Below, one piece after another: positions 1 through 5,241 of a DNA stretch of 5,241 nt. Within the stretch, counting starts at the first letter, position 1; each line of letters starts with the position of its first letter. The notes under the pieces are model-generated. The model was not told where the DNA came from. It searched no databases and saw nothing but the letters and a program-made list of their open reading frames with translations. Both the position numbers and the translations under genes were made by a program. The stretch comes from Gemmatimonadota bacterium. Its GTDB lineage: Bacteria > Gemmatimonadota > Gemmatimonadetes > Gemmatimonadales > Gemmatimonadaceae. Location of the stretch: positions 1-5,241 of the forward strand of contig CANJOX010000257.1 in the NCBI GenBank assembly GCA_947475795.1. Direction: 5' to 3'.

Positions 1-1056
1 CACGGCCGCCGTGACGTCTCGCGTGGTGGCGGTGCCACCCAGATCAGGCGTGCGCGGACCGCCACCACCTACGACACGCTCAATGGCCCGAACGATGCGG
101 TCGTGGGCGGCCGTGAGGCCGAGGTGGTCAAGCATCATGGCACCCGCCCAGATGGCCCCGATCGGATTCGAGATCCCACGACCGGCGATATCCGGCGCGG
201 AACCATGAATGGGCTCGAACATCGAGGGATGCAGACGTTCGGGGTTGATGTTGGCCCCGGGCGCGACCCCAAGGCTGCCGGAGATGGCGGCCCCAAGGTC
301 GGTGAGAATGTCCCCGAACAGATTCGACGCCACGATCACGTCGAGGGTGCCCGGATGCGTCACCATGCGTGCGGCGAGCGCATCCACGTGATACTTGCGA
401 AAGGCGACGTCGGGGAACTCGGCCGCCACGGCATCGAGTGTCTCGTCCCACAGCACCATGGAATGCTGCAGCGCGTTGGACTTGGTCGCACTCGCCAGCC
501 GGGGATTCGGCCGGCGTGCCGCGAGCTCGAAGGCATAGCGGGCAATGCGATCGATCCCGCGGCGCGTGAAGAGGCCGGTCTGCTCGGCCACTTCATGCGG
601 CGTGCCGCGATGCAGGCGTCCGCCCAGCCCGGCGTATTCGCCTTCCGAGTTTTCCCGCACGCAGATCATGTCGATATCCGCCGGCCCGCGACCAGCGAGC
701 GGCCCGGGGACCCCGTTCAACAACCGCATCGGCCGCAGGTTCACGTACTGATCGAACCGTTGGCGGATGGGCAGAATCAGCTCCCACACCGACACGTGAT
801 CGGGCACGCCGGGCGCACCAATGGCGCCCAGATAGATCGCGTCGAACGCCTGCAGCAGGTCGAGCGCGTCTGCGCTCATCATGGTGCCGGTACGCTGGTA
901 GTACTCGCAGCCCCACGGAAATTCCGTGAACTCGAGCACGCAGGGTTCATCGCGCACGGCGCGCTGCAGCACGTCGATCCCGGCCGGTATCACTTCCGTG
1001 CCGATCCCGTCGCCGGCGATCACGGCGATGCGGTAAGTGCGTGGTGTCGTGGTCAT
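1..1056 (-). CDS. Tartrate/D-malate-type decarboxylating dehydrogenase (IDH/IPMDH superfamily), 3' end cut by window edge
   Basis: This is a cytoplasmic NAD-dependent enzyme expected to oxidise and decarboxylate a 2-hydroxy-dicarboxylate such as D-malate or tartrate. From the ATG at 1056, 352 codons read open to the left edge. Tartrate dehydrogenases and E. coli DmlA are about 360 residues, so only about ten residues are missing. The nucleotide-site loop AGDGIGTEV is at residues 14-22. Superfamily substrate arginines match R98, R108 (in NLRP) and R134 (in VRENSEGEY). The catalytic pair is Y141 and K192 (ATKSN). Metal ligands are D225 (YHVDALAA), D249 and D253 (FGDILTD). HGSAPDIAGRGISNPIG (284-300) is the NAD-binding segment. 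The GGRLHRGT stretch, AFELA, and IWAGAMMLDHLG are more like tartrate/D-malate dehydrogenases than isopropylmalate dehydrogenase. It is the last visible gene of the operon, 7 bp after the SDR stop, with no clear Shine-Dalgarno. The family is secure, but the substrate (tartrate, D-malate, isopropylmalate-like) is not. Confidence 0.9.
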   Translation of the reverse strand, partial: MTTTPRTYRIAVIAGDGIGTEVIPAGIDVLQRAVRDEPCVLEFTEFPWGCEYYQRTGTMMSADALDLLQAFDAIYLGAIGAPGVPDHVSVWELILPIRQRFDQYVNLRPMRLLNGVPGPLAGRGPADIDMICVRENSEGEYAGLGGRLHRGTPHEVAEQTGLFTRRGIDRIARYAFELAARRPNPRLASATKSNALQHSMVLWDETLDAVAAEFPDVAFRKYHVDALAARMVTHPGTLDVIVASNLFGDILTDLGAAISGSLGVAPGANINPERLHPSMFEPIHGSAPDIAGRGISNPIGAIWAGAMMLDHLGLTAAHDRIVRAIERVVGGGGPRTPDLGGTATTRDVTAAV

Positions 1057-1063
1057 CGCGGCG

Positions 1064-1849
1064 TCACATCCCCGGCGGCGTGAAGCGACCGTCGTGGGCC
1101 AGCCAGCCACCGTCGGCATAGAGAATGGTACCCGTCACGAAGCTGGCGGCATCGGAGGCCAGGAACAGCGTGGGCCCGACCATCTCCTCAGGCTGCGCCC
1201 AGCGGCCCAGCGCCGACTTCTCAGCGTACGCCTCGTACCAATCGGCATTCGCCCGGATCGGCGCCGTGAGCGGTGTTTCCACCACACCGGGGCCGATGCA
1301 ATTCACGCGCACGCCATACGGACCGAATTCGGAGGCAGCCCCGCGAGCGAGCTGCAGGATGCCGGCCTTGGTGGCCGCGTACACCGACTGTCCCGGCTCG
1401 ACACTCTGCGCGCGAATGGAGGAGAAGAGGACGATGCTGCCGCGCCGCTGCGCGACCATGATGCGCCCCGCGGCACGCAGCACACTGAAGTTGCCCTTGA
1501 TGTTCACATCCACCACGCGGGCCAGCTCCTCATCGGAGTAATCGAGGATCTTCTTGCGCACGTTGATGGCCGGCGTGCAGATCAGGATATCGAGACGACC
1601 ATGCCGCGTCGTGATGTCGGTGAAGGCACGCTCGACCGAGGCACTATCGGTGATGTCGATCGTGCCGGACTCCGTCGCGCCACCAGCCTCCGCAGCCACG
1701 GCGGCAGCGGCATCGTGCGCGACATCGAGACAGACCACCGTGGCGCCCATGCGCACGGCGCCAACGGTGACGGCTTTCCCGATGCCGGAGCCGCCGCCGA
1801 TCACGGCGGCGACCTTTCCGGTGAGATCGAACAAGTGAGTGCTGGACAT
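1064..1849 (-). CDS. SDR-family NAD(P)-dependent oxidoreductase
   Basis: This 261-residue classical short-chain dehydrogenase/reductase probably oxidises a hydroxyl or reduces a keto group on the solute handled by the operon. The Rossmann glycine motif is GGGSGIG (18-24), with Gly where classical members have Thr. D42 at the end of the second strand (VVCLD) favours NAD over NADP. D65 (IDITD) fits the adenine-contact position. The usual NNAG is replaced by TPAI (92-95). The catalytic tetrad is N116 (VNIKGN), S144 (FSSIR), Y157 and K161 (YAATK). RVNCIGPGVVETP (181-193) and YADGG (244-248) are standard C-terminal elements. The frame extends upstream to 1924, but that would overlap the permease and precede the Rossmann strand with unrelated residues, so ATG 1849 (MSSTHLFDLTG) is chosen. 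It starts 4 bp after the permease stop, so translational coupling is likely, and no Shine-Dalgarno is visible. It could be a sugar-acid or hydroxy-acid dehydrogenase; the substrate cannot be assigned. Confidence 0.93.
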   Translation of the reverse strand: MSSTHLFDLTGKVAAVIGGGSGIGKAVTVGAVRMGATVVCLDVAHDAAAAVAAEAGGATESGTIDITDSASVERAFTDITTRHGRLDILICTPAINVRKKILDYSDEELARVVDVNIKGNFSVLRAAGRIMVAQRRGSIVLFSSIRAQSVEPGQSVYAATKAGILQLARGAASEFGPYGVRVNCIGPGVVETPLTAPIRANADWYEAYAEKSALGRWAQPEEMVGPTLFLASDAASFVTGTILYADGGWLAHDGRFTPPGM

Positions 1850-1853
1850 GGGG

Positions 1854-3254
1854 CTAGGCACGTGGTGAAGCGGTGGCGCGCCGGACGAGCTGCACCGCAA
1901 AGAACGCCAGCATTGAACCGGCAAGACCCGCCATGGCAGGCGTCACACCGGCGATCGACAACGCCGTGGGCCACAACTTGAGCCCCCCGACGATGGCGAT
2001 CCCGGCGACGATCGCGGCGAGGGCATCACTGGTGGCGGCGCGACGGCTGAACAAGCCAGCCACAATGGGCACGAACAGGCTCACGCCCATGATGGTGTAA
2101 AAGATGCTGAGGGCACTCACCACGCCCGCCGCCGTGAGCGCCACCCCCACGCCTAGCGCACCGGCCAACACCGCCGTGATACGCGTCACACGCAACATCT
2201 GCACATCGGAGGCGTCACGATTGACGAAGCGCTTGTAGAAATCCTGAGAGAGCGAGGTGGTGAGCATGAAGAGCACCGCGTCGGCCGCGCTCAACTCGGC
2301 GGAGAACACCGCCGCGAGCCCGAGGGTCCCGATCGCGAGCGGCACGCCCGACACCAGCAGCGTGGGCAGCGCGAGCTCGGGTTGTGCGAGGTTGGGAAAC
2401 TGCGCACGCGCCATCATGCCCAGCAGCACGGGGATGCCGGCATACAGCATGAGCGCCAGCGCATTGAGCCCGACACCGATGCGCACCGCGCGATCGTCAC
2501 GGGCGCCGTAGATCTTCTGCAGCAGCCCGGGCGACACAATGAACGCCGGTCCGAGCATCGCGAGATACACGAGCCCCGAGCCACCGCTGCTCCACGGATT
2601 CCAGTAGTCCGCCGTGGGCTGGAGCGCGCGCACGGCCTGCCAACCACCCGAGGCCGACAAGGCAAACGGAATAGCGATCGCAAAACCCACCAGCTTGACG
2701 GTGAGCTGCACGACGTTCACGTAGGCGGAGGTGAGCAGACCACCGGCCGCGAAGTACACGGTGATCAACAGGCCACCGAGAATGCAGCCGATCTCTTTGG
2801 GCACCCCGGCCACGACGTTCAGAATCCACGACACGGCGATCAGCTGGCCCGCGAGAATGAACACGGCGCCGATCCACAGCAGCGCGGCGATAACCGATCG
2901 CACCACGACGCCATAGCGGAATTCGAGATAGTCGCCGACCGTGCGCAAATCGTGCGTTGCCGCCACCCGCCGGATCGCGGGACCGATCCAGAAGCCGAGC
3001 ACGATGGAACCGAGGCCGGCGGAGAGCACCCACCAGATGGCGGCCAGGCCATCGCGATAGCCAAGGCCCGTGGCGCCAACGGTGGAGCCGGCGCCGATGT
3101 TCGCCGCCAGCATCGTGCTGAAGAGCAGCCCGGGACCGAGCGCGCGACCCGCCACGAAGAAGTCACCGGCTGTTTTGACCCGGCGCGAAATCCACGCGCC
3201 TAACGCCAGCTGCGCCGCGGAATACGCGATGAGCAGTACGAGTTGCACGTTCAT
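1854..3254 (-). CDS. Sodium:solute symporter family (SSS, TC 2.A.21) permease
   Basis: This 466-residue inner-membrane protein has about thirteen hydrophobic segments (roughly 3-22, 44-66, 72-94, 120-146, 154-174, 184-204, 228-248, 262-284, 298-330, 356-378, 382-403, 408-430, 435-457), matching the LeuT-fold topology and usual length of SSS transporters. Family marks are the early DFFVAGR loop (31-37), the GAGSTVG region of the second segment (54-60), FAAGGLLTSAYVNVVQ (168-183) and SAADAVLFMLTTSLSQDFYK (322-341). The last is the form of the family's S-S/T-A-D-S...D-Y-K motif. It likely couples uptake of a small, probably anionic organic solute to sodium. The start is forced: an in-frame TGA lies 15 nt upstream of ATG 3254. 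It is the first gene of the operon, followed after 4 bp by the SDR. By-eye alignment gives Ala323 where PutP and vSGLT have a Thr/Ser sodium ligand. The family is sure, but the substrate is unknown. Confidence 0.93.
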   Translation of the reverse strand: MNVQLVLLIAYSAAQLALGAWISRRVKTAGDFFVAGRALGPGLLFSTMLAANIGAGSTVGATGLGYRDGLAAIWWVLSAGLGSIVLGFWIGPAIRRVAATHDLRTVGDYLEFRYGVVVRSVIAALLWIGAVFILAGQLIAVSWILNVVAGVPKEIGCILGGLLITVYFAAGGLLTSAYVNVVQLTVKLVGFAIAIPFALSASGGWQAVRALQPTADYWNPWSSGGSGLVYLAMLGPAFIVSPGLLQKIYGARDDRAVRIGVGLNALALMLYAGIPVLLGMMARAQFPNLAQPELALPTLLVSGVPLAIGTLGLAAVFSAELSAADAVLFMLTTSLSQDFYKRFVNRDASDVQMLRVTRITAVLAGALGVGVALTAAGVVSALSIFYTIMGVSLFVPIVAGLFSRRAATSDALAAIVAGIAIVGGLKLWPTALSIAGVTPAMAGLAGSMLAFFAVQLVRRATASPRA

Positions 3255-3386
3255 CGGTGGCGTCGCTCACACATGCGTCAGGACTCGTCGCGAAGGATGA
3301 TTGAGAGAGATCATGATCCAGCAGGCGAGAGTTACGCCGCGCTTTGGCACTTGACAAGGCTGATTTCTGCCGCGACGTTCGCCGCC
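3255..3386. promoter_or_regulatory. Divergent intergenic region between the permease operon and the M20 gene
   Basis: This 132-bp spacer must carry the start signals of both the minus-strand operon and the plus-strand M20 gene. It contains a short odd palindrome, CTTGACAAG (3350-3358), whose two strands each resemble a -35 box: TTGACA on plus (3351-3356) and TTGTCA on minus (3357-3352). It also contains a perfect 10-bp palindrome, GATCATGATC (3309-3318), that could be part of an operator. The -10 regions at 17-bp spacing are poor on both strands: GACGTT (3374-3379) on plus and TAACTC (3334-3329) on minus. The region's promoter role rests mainly on gene orientation. The exact boxes are tentative. 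Confidence 0.5.
3351..3379 (+). promoter_or_regulatory. Tentative promoter of the M20 gene
   Basis: TTGACA at 3351-3356 is a perfect sigma-70 -35 consensus. Seventeen bases later GACGTT (3374-3379) matches TATAAT only at positions 2 and 6. Used as written, transcription would begin near 3386-3387, at the proposed start codon, so the mRNA would be leaderless. That would fit the lack of any Shine-Dalgarno before ATG 3387. The weak -10 keeps this speculative. Confidence 0.25.
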
Positions 3387-4667
3387 ATGCCCACTACTGC
3401 GCAACAGATCGATCGCGTCTTCGCGGCCATCGACGCGGCCACCGACGAAATGGTCGACTTCACGGCCGAGATGATTCGCATTCCGACGGTCAATCCGCCG
3501 GGCGATGCGTACGAGGAGTGCGCGCGGTTCATTGGCCGCCGCCTCGACGACTGCGGCTTCGCGGTGGAGTATCTCACCGCCGAGGGACATCCCGATCACA
3601 CGCCGGCGCATCCGCGCATGAATGTGGTGGGCCTCCGCACGGGTATGACGAAGCGTCCGCTGGTGCATCTGAACGGGCATTTCGACGTCGTGCCGGCGGG
3701 GGCCGGCTGGACGGTCGATCCGTTCGGCGGTCTGGTCCGCGACGGACGCATTTATGGACGCGGCACCTGCGACATGAAGGCCGGCATCACCGCAGCCATC
3801 TACGCCGCCGAGGCGATCCGGCGGGCCGGGATCGACCTGGTCGGCTCGGTCGAGGTCAGCGGCACGGTCGATGAGGAGAGCGGCGGCTTTGCCGGCATGG
3901 CTTGGTTGGCCAAGCAGGGACGCCTCAGCGCCGACCGCACCGACGCCGTGATCATCACGGAGCCCACCAACACCGATCGCATCTACACCGGTCATCGCGG
4001 TGTGTACTGGTTCGAAGTCACCACGCGCGGACGGATCGCCCACGGCTGCATGCCCTTTCTGGGGGTGAGCGCCATCGAGCACATGGGCGTGATTCTCGAT
4101 CAGATCCGGCGCGAACTGATGCCCGCGCTGGGCGCCCGCACCACGGCGGTGCCGGTCAAGCCGGACGGCGCGCGGCATGCCACGCTCAATATCAACGGCA
4201 TCGCCGGCGGCCAGCCGATCGACGGCATTCAGACGCCGTGTGTCGCTGACCTGTGCCGGGCGGTGTTCGACCGGCGCTTTTTGGTGGAGGAAGGGTTCGA
4301 CGCCACGCGCAGCGAAATCGTGGAGCTGCTGGAGCGCGCCGCCCGCGAGACGCCGCACCTCATCTATGAATTGCGCGACCTGATGGTGGTGCATCCCGTG
4401 CGCACCCCGGACGGCGCCTCGGTGGTGTCGTCACTCGAGCGATCGATCCAGCAGGTGCTCGGACGCCCTGCCACGCTGGCGGCCAGCCCGGGCACCTACG
4501 ATCACAAGCACGTCGATCGCATCGCCGGGGTGCCCAACTGCGTCGCCTACGGACCCGGCATCCTCGATCTCGCGCACCAGCCCGACGAATACTGTGTCAT
4601 CGAGGATCTCGTGCAGTCCACGAAGGTCCTCGCGCTCTCCGTATTGGAGTTGACCGGCACGCTGTGA
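3387..4667 (+). CDS. M20-family zinc metallo-deacylase/peptidase (ArgE/DapE-like)
   Basis: This 426-residue cytoplasmic amidohydrolase hydrolyses an N-acyl or peptide bond with two zinc ions. All expected family residues are visible: H98 in NGHFDVV, bridging D129 in GRGTCDMKAG (124-133), catalytic base E163 and ligand E164 in TVDEESGG, E192 in TEPT, and the C-terminal ligand H397 in LAHQPDE. The inserted dimerisation domain spans about 200-315 and holds the conserved His (H219, GRIAHG) that completes the partner's active site in DapE-type dimers. ATG 3387 is chosen because homology-like sequence begins there (the helix before IRIPTVNPPG). The open frame runs back to 3243, but those 48 residues look unstructured and would overlap the permease start; ATG 3297 is a second alternative. 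There is no Shine-Dalgarno. It is divergent from the permease operon, so the two may be co-regulated. It is probably a general ArgE/DapE-type N-acyl-amino-acid deacylase. A specific ArgE or DapE role is not supported, since no arginine or lysine genes are nearby. Confidence 0.92.
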   Translation: MPTTAQQIDRVFAAIDAATDEMVDFTAEMIRIPTVNPPGDAYEECARFIGRRLDDCGFAVEYLTAEGHPDHTPAHPRMNVVGLRTGMTKRPLVHLNGHFDVVPAGAGWTVDPFGGLVRDGRIYGRGTCDMKAGITAAIYAAEAIRRAGIDLVGSVEVSGTVDEESGGFAGMAWLAKQGRLSADRTDAVIITEPTNTDRIYTGHRGVYWFEVTTRGRIAHGCMPFLGVSAIEHMGVILDQIRRELMPALGARTTAVPVKPDGARHATLNINGIAGGQPIDGIQTPCVADLCRAVFDRRFLVEEGFDATRSEIVELLERAARETPHLIYELRDLMVVHPVRTPDGASVVSSLERSIQQVLGRPATLAASPGTYDHKHVDRIAGVPNCVAYGPGILDLAHQPDEYCVIEDLVQSTKVLALSVLELTGTL

Positions 4668-4688
4668 CGCAGCCGGTACCGCGTCGAT

Positions 4689-4716
4689 CGCCGCCCCGGC
4701 TGGACGCGGGGCGGTG
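4689..4716 (+). terminator. GC-rich stem-loop after the M20 gene, possible terminator
   Basis: Twenty-one bases lie between the M20 stop codon and this hairpin. CGCCGCCCCG (4689-4698) pairs with CGGGGCGGTG (4707-4716) through ten base pairs, one of them G-U, around an 8-base loop. No T-run follows, so it is not a canonical intrinsic terminator. It could be a U-less terminator or an mRNA 3'-end stabiliser. In such GC-rich sequence a chance hairpin is also possible. Confidence 0.4.
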
Positions 4717-4749
4717 GCGCGGCTCACTTCGATGACAATGACCCGTGGT

Positions 4750-4774
4750 CACGCGGCGCGATCGGCGCGGCGTG
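4750..4774. repeat. Imperfect inverted repeat upstream of the SusC-like gene
   Basis: CACGC (4750-4754) pairs with GCGTG (4770-4774), and GCGC (4756-4759) with GCGC (4765-4768). They are separated by a single G-G mismatch, with a 5-base loop GATCG at 4760-4764. It sits 69 bp before the ATG of the receptor gene and 82 bp after the M20 stop. It could be an operator, a 5'-leader hairpin or a second terminator element. The sequence does not decide between these. Confidence 0.35.
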
Positions 4775-4831
4775 CAATGTCCGGTAGTACCCACCCCAGC
4801 GTTCCCCGACGGTGGAGACGGTTGTCCTCAT

Positions 4832-4837
4832 GAGGAG
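4832..4837 (+). promoter_or_regulatory. Strong Shine-Dalgarno of the SusC-like gene
   Basis: GAGGAG ends six bases before ATG 4844, a good match to the anti-Shine-Dalgarno at good spacing. It fixes the start of the receptor gene. It is the only clear Shine-Dalgarno in front of any gene in the window. Confidence 0.8.
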
Positions 4838-4843
4838 CATCAT

Positions 4844-5241
4844 ATGAATCGTGGTTCTCGCTGGCCCGTGTTCCTGCTCGGCCTCGTCGCGGCGTTGCTG
4901 CCCGTCGGGCCGCTGCACGCTCAAACCACCGGCACCGTGGCCGGTCGCGTCACCGACGAACGGTCGGGCCAGCCGCTGCCCGGCGCGCAGATTTTCGTGG
5001 ACATCAGCCGCGTCGCCCGGTCCGATCAGGACGGGCGCTACCGTCTGGTCGAGGTACCCGCCGGCAGTGGCTCGGTCACCGTGCGCATGATCGGCTATGC
5101 CACCAAGGTGGTGCCGGTGACCGTCACCGCCGGACAGACGCTCACCACCAACATCACCCTCGCCGTGCGGCCGCTCGACCTCGATGCCGTGGTCGTCACC
5201 GGTCAGGGCGGTGAAATCTCCAAGCGACGCATCGCCACCAC
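4844..5241 (+). CDS. SusC/RagA-like TonB-linked outer-membrane receptor, N-terminal part, cut by window edge
   Basis: The first 132 codons are visible. Residues 1-26 form a signal peptide: a charged start with two arginines, hydrophobic core FLLGLVAALLPVG, and cleavage likely after LHA. Residues about 28-108 form a carboxypeptidase-regulatory-like beta-sandwich domain: TVAGRVTDERSGQPLPGAQI, then SDQDGRYRLVEVPAG (60-74), then RMIGYATKVVPV (81-92). LDLDAVVVTGQGG (111-123) resembles the VVVTG segment that leads into the plug of SusC/RagA receptors. Such proteins are usually around 1,000 residues and import glycans, peptides or other large solutes through the outer membrane with TonB energy, often with a SusD-like lipoprotein encoded downstream. 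Those parts lie outside the window. The start is well supported by the GAGGAG site. Alternatives are another secreted protein with a regulatory-like domain, such as a TonB-dependent receptor of a different class. Substrate unknown. Confidence 0.8.
   Translation, partial: MNRGSRWPVFLLGLVAALLPVGPLHAQTTGTVAGRVTDERSGQPLPGAQIFVDISRVARSDQDGRYRLVEVPAGSGSVTVRMIGYATKVVPVTVTAGQTLTTNITLAVRPLDLDAVVVTGQGGEISKRRIAT

Noticed and set aside
103..1083. A 326-residue open frame on the plus strand
   Set aside because: It lies antisense to the TDH-type dehydrogenase, whose catalytic motifs are complete. The predicted protein is rich in His, Arg and Gly with no recognisable domain, as expected of a GC-driven shadow.
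1850..1924. Upstream extension of the SDR frame to ATG 1924
   Set aside because: It would overlap the permease C-terminus by 71 bases and add 25 residues before the normal SDR N-terminus. ATG 1849 fits the operon spacing.
1037..1981. A 314-residue open frame on the plus strand
   Set aside because: It is antisense to the SDR gene and the end of the permease gene. Its composition is low-complexity Arg/His/Gly/Ala and it has no start signal.
2382..3203. A 273-residue open frame on the plus strand
   Set aside because: It is antisense to the permease. It is extremely rich in charged and His residues, the mirror of membrane-segment codons.
3267..4394. A 375-residue open frame on the minus strand
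   Set aside because: It is antisense to the M20 gene, which shows every metal ligand. Although long, it has no recognisable domain and would run across the divergent promoter region.
4785..4790. TAGTAC as a -10 box for the receptor gene
   Set aside because: No -35-like sequence lies 16-18 bases upstream (TCGGCG at 17-bp spacing), so there is no promoter case.
4830..4847. A five-codon frame (MRSII) whose stop overlaps the receptor start as ATGA
   Set aside because: It has no Shine-Dalgarno of its own, and its sequence is simply the receptor's Shine-Dalgarno region read in another frame. Translational coupling cannot be excluded but nothing supports it.

Overview
The window is a 5.2 kb piece of a high-GC bacterial chromosome with four complete or near-complete genes and the beginning of a fifth. 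The best guess for the host is a Gemmatimonadota-like bacterium, or another high-GC lineage with Bacteroidetes-style outer-membrane receptors. The reasons are the GC-rich codons throughout and a secreted protein at the right edge that starts with a carboxypeptidase-regulatory-like domain followed by a VVVTG plug motif, the N-terminal layout of SusC/RagA TonB-linked receptors. This host assignment is inference.

Layout. Positions 3254 down to 1 (minus strand) hold a tight three-gene operon. Its order is a sodium:solute symporter-family permease (3254-1854), an SDR-family NAD(P)-dependent dehydrogenase (1849-1064), and a tartrate/D-malate-type decarboxylating dehydrogenase of the isocitrate/isopropylmalate dehydrogenase superfamily (1056 to the left edge, probably lacking only about its last ten residues). 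The gaps are 4 and 7 bp. A 132-bp divergent spacer (3255-3386) separates the operon from a plus-strand M20-family metallo-deacylase/peptidase (3387-4667). A 176-bp spacer with two GC-rich hairpins follows, then the SusC-like receptor gene (4844 to the right edge), which has a strong Shine-Dalgarno sequence.

How the genes may work together (inference). The permease would import a small, probably carboxylated solute. The SDR would oxidise a hydroxyl group, and the TDH-type enzyme would oxidise and decarboxylate a 2-hydroxy-dicarboxylate. The divergent M20 enzyme could release the solute or an intermediate from an N-acyl or amide form. The SusC-like receptor may bring related material across the outer membrane, but it is separated from the rest and may be independent. 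The substrate cannot be read from the sequence.

No RNA genes, insertion sequences, CRISPR arrays or phage genes were seen. Every other long open frame lies antisense to, or in another frame of, one of the five genes and looks like a GC-driven shadow. There is no gene-free stretch longer than 300 bases. The window looks like an ordinary catabolic locus. Its most distinctive points are the unassigned pathway, a near-complete absence of Shine-Dalgarno sequences before four of the five genes, and some family-atypical residues in the SDR and the symporter.
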